NCBI GenBank assembly: GCA_947473355.1
Contig: CANJCQ010000021.1
Coordinates: 1-52,888 of the forward strand
DNA: 52,888 bases
Direction: 5' to 3'
Origin: Sphingomonadaceae bacterium
Lineage (GTDB): Bacteria > Pseudomonadota > Alphaproteobacteria > Sphingomonadales > Sphingomonadaceae
Shown: positions 8,557 to 17,510 of the stretch, piece by piece
Numbering within the stretch: position 1 is the stretch's first letter
Layout: every line of letters begins with the position of its first letter
The notes under the pieces: generated by a model
What the model was told of the DNA's origin: nothing
What the model saw: the letters and a program-made list of their open reading frames with translations, nothing else
Databases searched by the model: none
Position numbers and translations under genes: made by a program

Positions 8557-9831
8557 TCAACTCTCTGCGGATTCGGACGAATCGATTACCGACTGACTAA
8601 CATCGAAACGAAAGAGCCGGGCTGCATTTTCCCAGGTCATCTTCCGAACGTCGCTCGCCGAGACACCGTGCAGTGCTTTGCGCAACGTTTCCTGTGTGTT
8701 TGGCCACGATGAATCGGCGTGCGGATAGTCGGTTTCGACCATGATCCGATCCACACCAATGCGTTCGCGCAGATCCATTCCAGAACCGAATTCGATCGCG
8801 CAGAAGTTGAAATTACGTTGCAGAACCTCGACAGGATGAACCCCGAATTCCTTCCACTGGTCGTCGGGGTTGGCGGCCGAATGTTCGAGCACATAGGCCA
8901 GCCGGTCCATCAGCATTGGCACCCAGGCGATGCCGCCTTCCGACAGGGCAATCTGCAGTTTTGGAAAACGCACCGGCGCACCAGACCAGAGCCAGTCTGC
9001 CGCAGTCCGGTAAGCCGCCAGCGGAAAGCAGATCGCGCCGACTTCGAGTGAGGAGCCCGGCGGGCTGGCGCCCCAGTCATCCGAACCGACATGCAGGCAA
9101 ATGACTGTCCCGGTTTCCTCGCAGGCGCGCAACATCGGATCCCAATGGCCGCCGCGAAGGCCCGGCAGGCCCATCTGCGACGGCGAGCACGGGAAGCTGA
9201 TGGCCCGAAAGCCGCGCTTGGCATTGCGGCGAATTTCCTGCGCCGCCACTTCAGGATCGCCAAGCCAGACGAGCCCGCTAGCGATAAAGCGATCCTGATG
9301 CGGCGCATACCATTCTTCGAAGAACCAATCGTTCCAGCCGCGCACGCACGCCTGCCCCAATGCCGGATCATCGGTGTGAAAGGTGAAATTCGCGCCGCCC
9401 AGCCCTGGCATGAACGACGGAAAATTGAGCTGTGCCTGCACCCCGTCCAGATCCATGTCGCGGATGCGTTCCTTGACATCATAACAACCGGCGCGCGTTT
9501 CATCGAAGCGTGTCGCTTCCCAACCCCAACGTTCCTTGGGCCGGCCCACCACGGCGCACAGCGCCACTTGCGGGTAGACCGATTTTTCCCAGACCCACGC
9601 CTGCGATCCGTCAGGGGATTCAATCACGCGCGGCGCCAGGGGCTGGAGCTTTGTCGGCAGGCGCCCTTCGAACATGTGGGGCGGCTCGACCAGATGATCG
9701 TCGACCGAAACCACGGTGTAATATCGCTTTGCCGGTCCAGGATCGGGCAGCAATTCCACTCGGCTATAAGCCTTTGGCTTAAAGCCTTTTTCTTGCAGCG
9801 CCGGTGCCGACTTGTCTGCTACAGTAGACAT
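8557..9831 (-). CDS. Amidohydrolase-2 family TIM-barrel metal hydrolase
   Basis: This 424-residue paralogue of the gene at 5883-7088 belongs to the same superfamily but is strongly diverged. Signatures are VVSVDDHLVEPPHMFEGRLP near residue 42, ICLHVGSDD in the central barrel and VETDYPHADSSWP near residue 365, giving the expected His and Asp metal ligands. The N-terminus has a 35-residue extension. A good ribosome-binding site, GGGAGA, precedes the ATG. It diverges from the 2-oxoglutarate oxygenase at 10002. Such enzymes hydrolyse or decarboxylate intermediates of ring degradation; the substrate is not predictable. Confidence 0.88.
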   Translation of the reverse strand: MSTVADKSAPALQEKGFKPKAYSRVELLPDPGPAKRYYTVVSVDDHLVEPPHMFEGRLPTKLQPLAPRVIESPDGSQAWVWEKSVYPQVALCAVVGRPKERWGWEATRFDETRAGCYDVKERIRDMDLDGVQAQLNFPSFMPGLGGANFTFHTDDPALGQACVRGWNDWFFEEWYAPHQDRFIASGLVWLGDPEVAAQEIRRNAKRGFRAISFPCSPSQMGLPGLRGGHWDPMLRACEETGTVICLHVGSDDWGASPPGSSLEVGAICFPLAAYRTAADWLWSGAPVRFPKLQIALSEGGIAWVPMLMDRLAYVLEHSAANPDDQWKEFGVHPVEVLQRNFNFCAIEFGSGMDLRERIGVDRIMVETDYPHADSSWPNTQETLRKALHGVSASDVRKMTWENAARLFRFDVSQSVIDSSESAES

Positions 9832-10001
9832 ACCAACTCTCCCATGACGGTTAGCCTGTTCGAATTCCGACCAGCTTTCAAGAGGCCTGAATTCCTGATC
9901 GACTGTGTTGCTTGTTTATCAGAATGTTCCTTGCTGGCCCTTCCCCGCTCTTGACCCTCCGCGAAAAGCCCACGAAGTGTGCTGCATGGAGGTGGCAGCC
10001 A

Positions 10002-10973
10002 ATGACGACCCCTGAATTTTCAATCAAGCCTCTCGATCCGGTCGGCGCCGAAGTGAATGGCCTTGGCGGATTGGAAAGCTTCGATGCCGCCACTGCTCAG
10101 GCACTCAATCAGGCATGGTTCGAACATGGCATTCTGCTGTTTCGCGGCATTGTCTCGGCCGAGGCACACATCGCGCTCAGCCGCTGCTTCGGCGAGATCG
10201 AGGTGCATCCGCTGCCCGAACTGCGCGCGCCGGAAAATCCTTTCTTCTTCCCGCTGGGCGGCGAACGCGTCTCGGCGCTGGTGTTCGACGAGACCGATGT
10301 GCTGGTGAACCGAATCCCCTGGCATCGCGACACAGCCTATACGCCGACCATGTGCATGGGTGCGATACTGCGCATGATCGAGGTGCCTGACGCGCAGGGT
10401 GAGACGCTGCTGGGCGATACGGCTGCGGCCTATGATGCTTTGCCTGAAGATATGAAGCGCCGGCTTGATTCGCTGGAATTCCATGCGACAATCTCGAACG
10501 GGGCCGTGGAGCATACCGGGCTGGGCGCATGGTGGAGCACGGTGCGCGAACCGCGTGATGACGAATTCCCGGAAGGTGTCACCCCCTTTCGGACCGGCGC
10601 CTATCCGGACAAGTCGCGATTTCCGCCGGTGATCATGCCAGCGGTGCTGACACACACCGATTCAGGGCGCAAGTGTCTGTTTATCAGTCCGATGAATGTC
10701 GACTATTTCCTGGGTATGGACCGCGCGGAAAGCGACGCGCTGCTGGCGGAACTGGTCGCCCACATGACAAGCGCGCGCTTTGTCTACAAGCATCGCTGGT
10801 CACCAAACGACGCGCTGATCTGGGATAACCGGCGCTTCATCCATGCCGCCTTCGGCAACAGGCCCGGTGAGACCCGCCGCGGACTGCGCACCACGCTGGC
10901 CACCAAATTCAAGGTTGCGCGTTATGCCGACGGAAGCGGAACGGCACCGATAGACCGCGCGCTGACGATGTGA
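10002..10973 (+). CDS. TauD/TfdA-family Fe(II)/2-oxoglutarate dioxygenase
   Basis: A protein of 323 residues, normal for TauD/TfdA oxygenases, which couple 2-oxoglutarate decarboxylation to hydroxylation of an unactivated carbon. The iron ligands are His108 and Asp110 in PWHRDTAYTP and a distal His in DNRRFIHAAF; the following RRGLRTTL supplies the Arg that binds 2-oxoglutarate. GGAGGT lies 8 bases before ATG 10002. The next gene, a P450 remnant, begins inside its stop codon (ATGA). It is one of four such oxygenases within 16 kb, only moderately similar to each other. Confidence 0.92.
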   Translation: MTTPEFSIKPLDPVGAEVNGLGGLESFDAATAQALNQAWFEHGILLFRGIVSAEAHIALSRCFGEIEVHPLPELRAPENPFFFPLGGERVSALVFDETDVLVNRIPWHRDTAYTPTMCMGAILRMIEVPDAQGETLLGDTAAAYDALPEDMKRRLDSLEFHATISNGAVEHTGLGAWWSTVREPRDDEFPEGVTPFRTGAYPDKSRFPPVIMPAVLTHTDSGRKCLFISPMNVDYFLGMDRAESDALLAELVAHMTSARFVYKHRWSPNDALIWDNRRFIHAAFGNRPGETRRGLRTTLATKFKVARYADGSGTAPIDRALTM

Positions 10974-11338
10974 AGAGTAATGGCACGAACCAGGAAGCCG
11001 CGATGGGCACCGCAGCGCAGGTCGAACCGGCTATCGCGTGGGACGAGGCGCTAGGCGGCTGGACGGTCAGTAGCTGCGAGGCCGTGCGCCTCGCGCTGCT
11101 CAACCCGGCGGTCTATGCCGAAGCCGGGGAATTCGACATTCGCCGCAGGTCCCGCCCGCATCTCGGCTTCAGCTCTGGCCGCCATCAATGCATCGGCATG
11201 CATCTTGCCCGGGTCGAGGCGCAGGTATTGATTGGCAGGATCCTGGCGGAATTGCCTTGTCTCAAGATTGTCGAAGTCGATTACGGAGATCATCCGGTTG
11301 TTCACGGGCCACAGCGCTTGCTGGTCAGTCTGGCGTAA
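10970..11338 (+). pseudogene. Internally deleted cytochrome P450 (N-terminal strand joined to haem-binding end)
   Basis: This open frame of 122 residues is a P450 with its middle missing. Residues of about 20-52 (AWDEALGGWTVSSCEAVRLA and on) resemble the N-terminal sheet region of bacterial P450s; then at about residue 53 the sequence jumps to FDIRRRSRPHLGFSSGRHQC, the meander and Cys-ligand loop, and continues to a normal P450 C-terminus. Roughly 270 residues, including the I helix and the ExxR motif, are absent. The frame is intact and still overlaps the upstream stop as ATGA, so the deletion was in frame. It cannot bind oxygen like a P450; I regard it as a remnant unless expression shows otherwise. 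Confidence 0.85.
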
Positions 11339-11386
11339 GGTTTATGAGAGCGTAAGATCTGCTGGCGCTGAGCTGACGGACATGAA

Positions 11387-12445
11387 CTATCCGAGCAGCA
11401 ACACCTGAATATCGCGTGGTCCCTCATAAGGATGGCGACCGTGGGCCGTGAACTTGTTCTCCAGAATCATGATGTCGCCCGCCTGCCAGGGAAAGGCGAC
11501 CTTGCGGCGCTCCATCTCATTGTGGATCACCATATATTCGTCATCGTTCAGCGATGTGCCATCGCTGAAGGTGATGAAATGCGGCCGGACGAGCAAGTCA
11601 CCATAGGGGCCCTCGTGAACTGGCTTGTCGCCGAACATCACCCGGTGCTTGGTCTGCGCGACCATCTGGTTGAAGAACAGCCGTTCGCCGGTGACCGGAT
11701 GGTGAGTGATGCCGGGAAGCTCGGTCCATAAGGTCAGGCTGCCATCGTCTTCCCAGCGAAAATCGGCCCCACGCTCGAACAATTGCGCTCCCACCTTTGC
11801 ACGGTCCTCGCTGGCAAAGCGATCCTGCCAACTGTGATGCTGAAAGGTCGGATCGGCGCGCCAGTCGTCGAGATCACGGTTGCGCATGTTGCGGACATAG
11901 CGGATGCCCTTTTCAATGAAACGCTGGCCGAGCTCCTTTGGAAGCGCTTCTAGCAAACCGCGCATGTCGGCGATCACGGTCTCGCCGCCGACCGGCGACG
12001 GTGACTTGCAATAGAATGCCAGACCGCGCGGGTTGTCGGGGAGATATGACATTTCCTGATGGAGCAGAATATAGATATGTTGCGCCGTACGCGTGGACTC
12101 CATCACCTCGCCCTTGATCACATTGCGCTCCGAAGTCCCGGCAGTATAACCCTGAGCGTAGGTTTCGAACGGCGCCATCACCGCAGCGAAATCATCGGTA
12201 TCGTGCACGGCAAAGCCATGCATGACCACCGCGCCGAAGCTAAGCAGCGACGCTTCGACATGGTCCTTGTTATCCGCCATCCAGCGCGCCGCTGCTGCGG
12301 GCTTACGGCGCAACGCCTCGGCCGCCGGCTCAATCCACAAGGGTGGCCGACCGGCATAGGGCTCGGTCAGCCGGACCACGTCGCCGAACCATTCGCGCGC
12401 GGCGGCCAGCCGGTCCGCTTTGTCGATTGTCGCGTTGCCAATCAT
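11387..12445 (-). CDS. TauD/TfdA-family dioxygenase (SyrP-like branch)
   Basis: A protein of 352 residues. The iron site is of the His-X-Glu form, LLHQEMSYLPDNPRGLAFYC, typical of the SyrP-like branch of the TauD fold, with the distal His in LENKFTAHGRHPYEGPRD and the 2-oxoglutarate-binding Arg shortly after. It probably hydroxylates an aliphatic or side-chain carbon. Start chosen at ATG 12445 with GGAG 9 bases upstream; the frame continues upstream for 78 codons without family similarity. It is the last gene of a minus-strand set that begins with the D-aminoacylase-like gene, separated from the preceding gene by 134 bases. Confidence 0.88.
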   Translation of the reverse strand: MIGNATIDKADRLAAAREWFGDVVRLTEPYAGRPPLWIEPAAEALRRKPAAAARWMADNKDHVEASLLSFGAVVMHGFAVHDTDDFAAVMAPFETYAQGYTAGTSERNVIKGEVMESTRTAQHIYILLHQEMSYLPDNPRGLAFYCKSPSPVGGETVIADMRGLLEALPKELGQRFIEKGIRYVRNMRNRDLDDWRADPTFQHHSWQDRFASEDRAKVGAQLFERGADFRWEDDGSLTLWTELPGITHHPVTGERLFFNQMVAQTKHRVMFGDKPVHEGPYGDLLVRPHFITFSDGTSLNDDEYMVIHNEMERRKVAFPWQAGDIMILENKFTAHGRHPYEGPRDIQVLLLG

Positions 12446-12579
12446 TCGGTTCGCTCCAACTTGCTGCAGCGCCCCACATGCTGCCCACATTCCGCCGCTA
12501 AGTATAGGCGATACAGCGGCGATCGACCAGCAGGACGCATCAATGTCGTCGGGCCGGGCAGTGGCGCACCCGCCAGCGT

Positions 12580-13917
12580 TCAATCTGCTACAGGCTCCAG
12601 AACGACCACTGGAAACTCGCGCTCGGTGTTGCCTTGTACGTCCGCGTATCCGCCATAGAGATCGACCATCATTTTCCACAGCTCGGCCCGCTCCTCGCCG
12701 GAAGCGACGCGGGCCGTGGCATGAAACTTCCGCTCCTTGATCTGGACCTCTACGCTAGGGTTGACGAGGAGGTTGAGATACCAGGCCGGATGGTCAGGCG
12801 CACCGCCTTTGGAGCCGATAATCACGCAGCAGCCATCGGTTTCACCGTAGATGAGTCCATGCCGATAACGTCTTCTGCTTTGTCGGCCAACGACGGTCAG
12901 GATCAGATTTGGTGCCTTTGCGGGCCCACGAACCGCCGTGAAATCCGCCCAGTAGCCCTCGGCACCATCGGTCGCCAGATAGCGGCTCAGATGGTCTGCG
13001 GGCCAATTGGGCATTTGGCCGGGATCGATGGTGTAAATCGTCATGCCTAGCTCTCGCCCCATCACCGGACCGCCGCGAATGACCACGCTCCAGATCAGCC
13101 TGGCGTAGCGGCCCGGAGTGCCTTCGGCGGCGTGGAGGAAGCGCCAGTTGTCCCAGGCGGCGATATCGCCGGGGCGGTAGCGGTGCCAGTAGGCAAATTC
13201 GGGCCGGGTGATGTGGGCAATGAGCTCAGCAATCAGCGCCTGGCCCTCCGCGCCGGGCATTTCGACCACGCCTGAAGCCCAGAGTGGCGGGACGTTGAGC
13301 GCCTTGCGGCCGGAATGGGGATGGGTGAGCACCATCGGATAGGCCACATCGGCAAAGCGGTTGTCGGCCAACTCCTGTTCGCCGTCGACCCGGTAGGCCT
13401 TGTTGCGCGCGATCGTCGCCTGGGCATGGGCCCAGCTCTGCACGACATGGAGGCCCTCGATCTGCGCTTTTATCGTGTCCGAAAGGGCAGAGTAGGTGGC
13501 AAAGCCATCGATGAAGCCAGTCCCGCCGCCCTCCTGCGGCACTTCGACTGCATATAGCAGCTTACCGCGATTGGGGGCAGTTATGTAGGCCTGATCGGTG
13601 TGGAAGGCGATGTCGCCAACCAGCGCGTCGTCGTCATCATGGAGCGCCTCGCCATTCGGCCCCCGTGTCCTGATTTCGGAGATGCCCGGAGCCTCGGGGT
13701 CGCAATCGTTGACTGCGGGGTTGAGTTCGGGACCGCCAAAGGGCTCGGTCGCGGCCACCAGTTGCCTCTTGGTGAGGTTCTGGCCCCGGATCACGACGAG
13801 GCCATGTTCCTCGAACGCCGCGGAGAGTTGCGACCCCTCAGCGGCAGTCAGCGCGCGCGACATGTCGATACCGGAGATCGACACGCCGCCTTTGGGCGAT
13901 AGCTGTTCGATGATCAT
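12580..13917 (-). CDS. Fusion: TauD-type dioxygenase + deazaflavin-dependent (DDN-like) oxidoreductase
   Basis: A single uninterrupted frame of 445 residues with two domains. Residues about 1-300 are a TauD/TfdA oxygenase: iron ligands in IAFHTDQAYI and NWRFLHAAEG, and the 2-oxoglutarate Arg in RYARLIWSVV. Residues about 312-445 are a split-barrel domain of the nitroreductase-family deazaflavin-dependent oxidoreductases (DUF385/DDN): LILTVVGRQSRRRYRHGLIY, then GSKGGAPDHPAWYLNLLVNP and a terminal REFPVVVLEP. DDN proteins usually use F420H2 and are mostly actinobacterial, though relatives bind other cofactors. The two domains could hydroxylate and then reduce one substrate, or the reductase could keep the iron site active. 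It lies 18 bases after the D-aminoacylase-like gene. Confidence 0.88.
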   Translation of the reverse strand: MIIEQLSPKGGVSISGIDMSRALTAAEGSQLSAAFEEHGLVVIRGQNLTKRQLVAATEPFGGPELNPAVNDCDPEAPGISEIRTRGPNGEALHDDDDALVGDIAFHTDQAYITAPNRGKLLYAVEVPQEGGGTGFIDGFATYSALSDTIKAQIEGLHVVQSWAHAQATIARNKAYRVDGEQELADNRFADVAYPMVLTHPHSGRKALNVPPLWASGVVEMPGAEGQALIAELIAHITRPEFAYWHRYRPGDIAAWDNWRFLHAAEGTPGRYARLIWSVVIRGGPVMGRELGMTIYTIDPGQMPNWPADHLSRYLATDGAEGYWADFTAVRGPAKAPNLILTVVGRQSRRRYRHGLIYGETDGCCVIIGSKGGAPDHPAWYLNLLVNPSVEVQIKERKFHATARVASGEERAELWKMMVDLYGGYADVQGNTEREFPVVVLEPVAD

Positions 13918-13935
13918 CGGCTGGCTCCCCGTTCC

Positions 13936-15711
13936 CTATTCCGCTGCAGTTTCGGCCAGCCTCTTGTGCGTAGCTTCATCCCATAGCGCATTGAGTGCCA
14001 CGGTCTGCGTATCGCGGCCCGAGCGCATCACCGTGCCCGGCAGATTGCCAGTATGCTCGCCGTTCTGCACAACCTGGACCCCGTTGACGAAGACATGGTC
14101 TATGCCGACAGCGTCCTGATAGACGCGGAACTGGTCGCCTGGGACGTCGTAGCGGTTGTAGGTCGGCCCGCGCCCCACTGTGTCCTGGTCGAAGACGACC
14201 ACATCGGCGTGGTAACCTGGCTCCAGCCTGCCGCGATCGACCAACCCCATGAAACGCGCCGGACGGTCGGTCATCAGCCGCACTGCTTCCTCGAGAGCAA
14301 TGACCTTGTGGTTCCGCACGCCTTCCTGCAGCACGGTGGTCGAGAAGGCGAAAGTATCGATCATGTCGAGATGCGCGCCGGCATCCGACGCGCCGATCAC
14401 CGTGCGGTCGTCCTGCCACAATTGTCCGCGCAATTCGAATGCCTTGTGGTCCTTGCCGCCAACATGGGGGGCGAAGATTGTCAGCAGGTCGTCGTCCAGC
14501 ACAATATCGAGGATGATGTCGATCGCTTCACGCCCCTCGGCTGCGGCAATCTCGCTGACCTGCCTGCCTTCATATTTCTTGTTGTTCTCGTTCATCACTG
14601 AAACGACGGTAAATTTCGCCAGACGTGCGGCGAAGACCATCACCGAATCGTCGGCAACTTCGTCGACATCGGCAGCCATCCGGCGGCGAAATTCCGGGTC
14701 GCGGAAACGCTGCTTGCGCTCTTGATCGTCGAGCTTGAAGATCTCGCGCCATACGCCCGGGTTGGAATCGAGGATGAAGCCGGTCTTGAAGTTCAGGTAG
14801 AAATCGAGCGAGGAAGGGATAGTCAGGGCGAGGATCTCGGCCCCACGTTCGCGGGCGAAATCGGTGACTGCAAGCTGCGATTGAGCGCGCGCCATCGTGT
14901 CGGGATGGTCGATCACCGCCAGTGCATTCCAGTTGATCGCACGTTGGCCGGCCAGCGACATTTCGACCATCAGGTCGCGCAGTCCATCATCGATATTCCT
15001 GCCGTGAACGATCTCGAGGCCCGTCCCCGCATAGCCGCGTACGACCCCTGCCAGCTCAACCATTTCTTCCTGGCTGGCCCAGCGCGAAGGGACCGCGTTG
15101 CCATCCCCGTCATTGTGTGTTTCCGCGACTGTGGTCGAAAAGCCGAGCGCGCCTTCTTCGAGCGATCTGGCGAGCAGCGCTTTCATGGCCGCGAGTTCGT
15201 CGTCGCTTGCCGTTTCGCCCACTGCGCGCTCTCCCATGACAATGCGGCGGATCGCGCTGTGGCCTGCGAAGAATCCGGCATTCAACCCGATTTTGCCCTC
15301 AAGCAAGGCCAGATAATCGGCGAAGCTCTGCCAGTTCCAGGGCACCGCGGTGAGCAGCGTCTCGAGCGGCATGCCTTCGACCCGGGCCAGCATCGGCGCG
15401 AGATATTTAGCCGATTCGGGCGTCAACGGCGCGACTGAAAAGCCGCAGAATCCGCCCAGCACCGTGGTGACGCCGTGGAAGCAGGAGGGACTGAGCGCCG
15501 GGTCCCAGAATACCTGAGCGTCATAATGGGTGTGGACGTCGATGAAGCCGGGGGAGACAATTTTCCCGCTTGCATCGATTGTTTCGCGCGCCGCTTCGCT
15601 GACTTCTCCCACCGCAACGATGCGTCCACCGCTCACGCCGATATCGCCAGCAAAGCCGGGACGGCCAGTCCCATCGACGATCGTTCCGCCGACAATCTTG
15701 AGATCCAGCAT
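13936..15711 (-). CDS. N-acyl-D-amino-acid deacylase-like amidohydrolase
   Basis: A protein of 591 residues of the D-aminoacylase branch of the amidohydrolase superfamily (urease-like barrel flanked by a small beta domain). It begins MLDLKIVGGTIVDGTG; metal ligands appear in SPGFIDVHTHYDAQ (His-X-His), EIVHGRN and SDAGAHLDMID. It probably hydrolyses an amide, cyclic amide or related bond. In degradation clusters many such proteins have unknown substrates. ATG 15711 is preceded by AGGAAAG; the frame continues 14 codons upstream. It heads the minus-strand set 15711-11387 and diverges from the GMC oxidoreductase across a region with a perfect palindrome at 15783-15796. Confidence 0.87.
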   Translation of the reverse strand: MLDLKIVGGTIVDGTGRPGFAGDIGVSGGRIVAVGEVSEAARETIDASGKIVSPGFIDVHTHYDAQVFWDPALSPSCFHGVTTVLGGFCGFSVAPLTPESAKYLAPMLARVEGMPLETLLTAVPWNWQSFADYLALLEGKIGLNAGFFAGHSAIRRIVMGERAVGETASDDELAAMKALLARSLEEGALGFSTTVAETHNDGDGNAVPSRWASQEEMVELAGVVRGYAGTGLEIVHGRNIDDGLRDLMVEMSLAGQRAINWNALAVIDHPDTMARAQSQLAVTDFARERGAEILALTIPSSLDFYLNFKTGFILDSNPGVWREIFKLDDQERKQRFRDPEFRRRMAADVDEVADDSVMVFAARLAKFTVVSVMNENNKKYEGRQVSEIAAAEGREAIDIILDIVLDDDLLTIFAPHVGGKDHKAFELRGQLWQDDRTVIGASDAGAHLDMIDTFAFSTTVLQEGVRNHKVIALEEAVRLMTDRPARFMGLVDRGRLEPGYHADVVVFDQDTVGRGPTYNRYDVPGDQFRVYQDAVGIDHVFVNGVQVVQNGEHTGNLPGTVMRSGRDTQTVALNALWDEATHKRLAETAAE

Positions 15712-15782
15712 CGTTCTTTCCTCTCGCAAGGCCATCCTGATAAAACGCCGCAAGGGTGGTCTTTAGCCAGTTCGCTGTCGCA

Positions 15783-15796
15783 CTCTATCAATAGAG
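15783..15796. promoter_or_regulatory. Perfect 14-bp palindrome, candidate operator between divergent operons
   Basis: CTCTATCAATAGAG is an exact inverted repeat of 6 bp arms with a 2-base centre. It lies 72 bases upstream of the D-aminoacylase-like start on one strand and 118 bases upstream of the GMC oxidoreductase start on the other, the expected place for a dimeric repressor such as a TetR- or GntR-type protein. No regulator gene is nearby. The assignment rests on symmetry and position only. Confidence 0.45.
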
Positions 15797-15913
15797 CGAG
15801 TTCCGAGCTTGATACTACGGGTCAAAGCTGGAACAGGGAGAGTGCAGCAGAAGCGGCGTCATTGCGCCTGATCTGCGAGGACAAATCCTTGGCCAGAAAG
15901 CCGGAGCAGGATC

Positions 15914-17506
15914 ATGTCGTTCGATTATATCATCGTCGGTGCCGGTTCAGCCGGATGCGTGCTTGCCGACCGGCTTAGCGCCGATGGCAGGCACCGAGTG
16001 CTGCTTCTCGAAGCAGGCGGCCAGGACCGTCATCCCCTGATCCATATGCCCAAAGGCATGGCCAAGCTGTTTGACGATCCGAACCATATCCTGTTCTTCG
16101 AAACCGAGGCCGACGGAATCACGCCATCCGAAGTGTGGATAAGGGGCAAGACGCTGGGCGGCTCCTCCTCGGTCAACGGCATGATTTACTTCCGCGGCCA
16201 TCCCGAGGATTACAACGATTGGGAGCGGATGGGCCTGGCCGGCTGGGGCTGGTCAGATCTCGGCCCTGCCTTTCACGCAATCGAAGATCACGAAGTGCCC
16301 GGCGGCGATCGCGGCCAGGGCGGTCCGCTGAAGATCAGCTTCGCGAGCAACAAGACCCCGCTTAACGAAGCTTTCCTCAAGGCGGGCGAACAGATCGGAA
16401 TTCCGCGCGTCGATGATCTCAATCACGCAGGCCAGGAGGGGGTCGGTTATCCCACCTGGACCGTGCGCAATGGCCGCCGACAGAGCGCAGCCGAGGCTTT
16501 CCTTAAGCCCGCCCGCAATCGCCCGAACCTCGAAGTCTGGACTGGGGTGAATGTTGATCGCGTGCTGTTCGACGGCTCCCGCGCGGCCGGCGTCACCGGT
16601 ACGCGCTCGGGCCAGCCCTTTGAATGCAGCACTGAGGGCGAGGTGATTCTCGCCGCCGGCGGGTTGTCCTCGCCGCAGATCCTCGAACGTTCCGGGATCG
16701 GCTCAGGCGAAAGGCTTGCCCCGCTCGGAATTCCGGTGATTCACGACAGCCCCGATGTCGGCGAAAACCTGTTCGAACACCGTCTGCTGATGATGCAATT
16801 TGATTTGCTCAAGCCTTGGAGCCAGAATCCCAGCTATCTCGGTCTGCGCGCGTTACTCAACGGCGCGCGCTACTTCCTCACTCGCTCGGGTCCAATGGCC
16901 GAGGGCAGCTATGAGGTGGGCGGTTTCGTCAAGACCGACCCCTCGCTCGACCGGCCCGATGTCGAAATCCTGTTCGCGCCCTATTCGCTCAACCTCACTT
17001 TCGAAGGCAGGGTCGAAGGCGACAGTCTCCATTCCGCCCACATGTTTGGCTATCCGCTGCGCTCGCGCAGCCGGGGCAGCATTCACATCCGTTCCGCTGA
17101 TCCGGGCGATGGCGCGGGGATCCGGCCCAATTATCTCTCCGACCCATATGACTGCGAAGTAACCCTGGCGATGTTCCGGATGCAGCGCAGATGGATGCGC
17201 CAGCCCGCGCTCGAAGGCATTATCGGCAAAGAGACTCTGCCGGGCCCCGCCGTTGAAAGCGACGAGCAGATCCTCGATGCCTTCCGCACCGCCGGTCAGG
17301 CCGGCCTCCACGCCTGCGGCACGACCCGCATGGGAACTGATGTGCGAGCGGTGCTTGACGAGAAGCTCAGGGTGCGCGGCGTGTCGAACCTGCGTGTGGT
17401 TGATGGCGGCGTGATGCCGACCATGGTCTCGGCAAATACCAACGGCCCGATCATGGCAATCAGCTGGCGCGCAGCCGATTTGATCCTCAAAGAGAGGAAT
17501 CGATAG
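15914..17506 (+). CDS. GMC-family FAD alcohol oxidoreductase
   Basis: A protein of 530 residues of the glucose-methanol-choline family, close in length to choline and alcohol dehydrogenases. The FAD-binding motif is FDYIIVGAGSAGCVLADRLS at the N-terminus; GMC signature 1 is GKTLGGSSSVNGMIYFRG. The catalytic His lies in GLHACGTTRMG and the partner Asn-Pro region in SANTNGPIMAI. It would oxidise a primary or secondary alcohol to the carbonyl in the cytoplasm, with electrons going to quinone or oxygen. GGAG precedes the ATG. The AtuA-family gene follows after 4 bases, so the two are co-transcribed. Confidence 0.93.
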   Translation: MSFDYIIVGAGSAGCVLADRLSADGRHRVLLLEAGGQDRHPLIHMPKGMAKLFDDPNHILFFETEADGITPSEVWIRGKTLGGSSSVNGMIYFRGHPEDYNDWERMGLAGWGWSDLGPAFHAIEDHEVPGGDRGQGGPLKISFASNKTPLNEAFLKAGEQIGIPRVDDLNHAGQEGVGYPTWTVRNGRRQSAAEAFLKPARNRPNLEVWTGVNVDRVLFDGSRAAGVTGTRSGQPFECSTEGEVILAAGGLSSPQILERSGIGSGERLAPLGIPVIHDSPDVGENLFEHRLLMMQFDLLKPWSQNPSYLGLRALLNGARYFLTRSGPMAEGSYEVGGFVKTDPSLDRPDVEILFAPYSLNLTFEGRVEGDSLHSAHMFGYPLRSRSRGSIHIRSADPGDGAGIRPNYLSDPYDCEVTLAMFRMQRRWMRQPALEGIIGKETLPGPAVESDEQILDAFRTAGQAGLHACGTTRMGTDVRAVLDEKLRVRGVSNLRVVDGGVMPTMVSANTNGPIMAISWRAADLILKERNR

Positions 17507-17510
17507 GGCG

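Noticed and set aside
9870..9932. Inverted repeat ATTCCTGAT...ATCAGAAT between the amidohydrolase and TauD genes
   Set aside because: Only 8-bp arms with a bulge and a 17-base spacer; not above chance level for a 170-base region.
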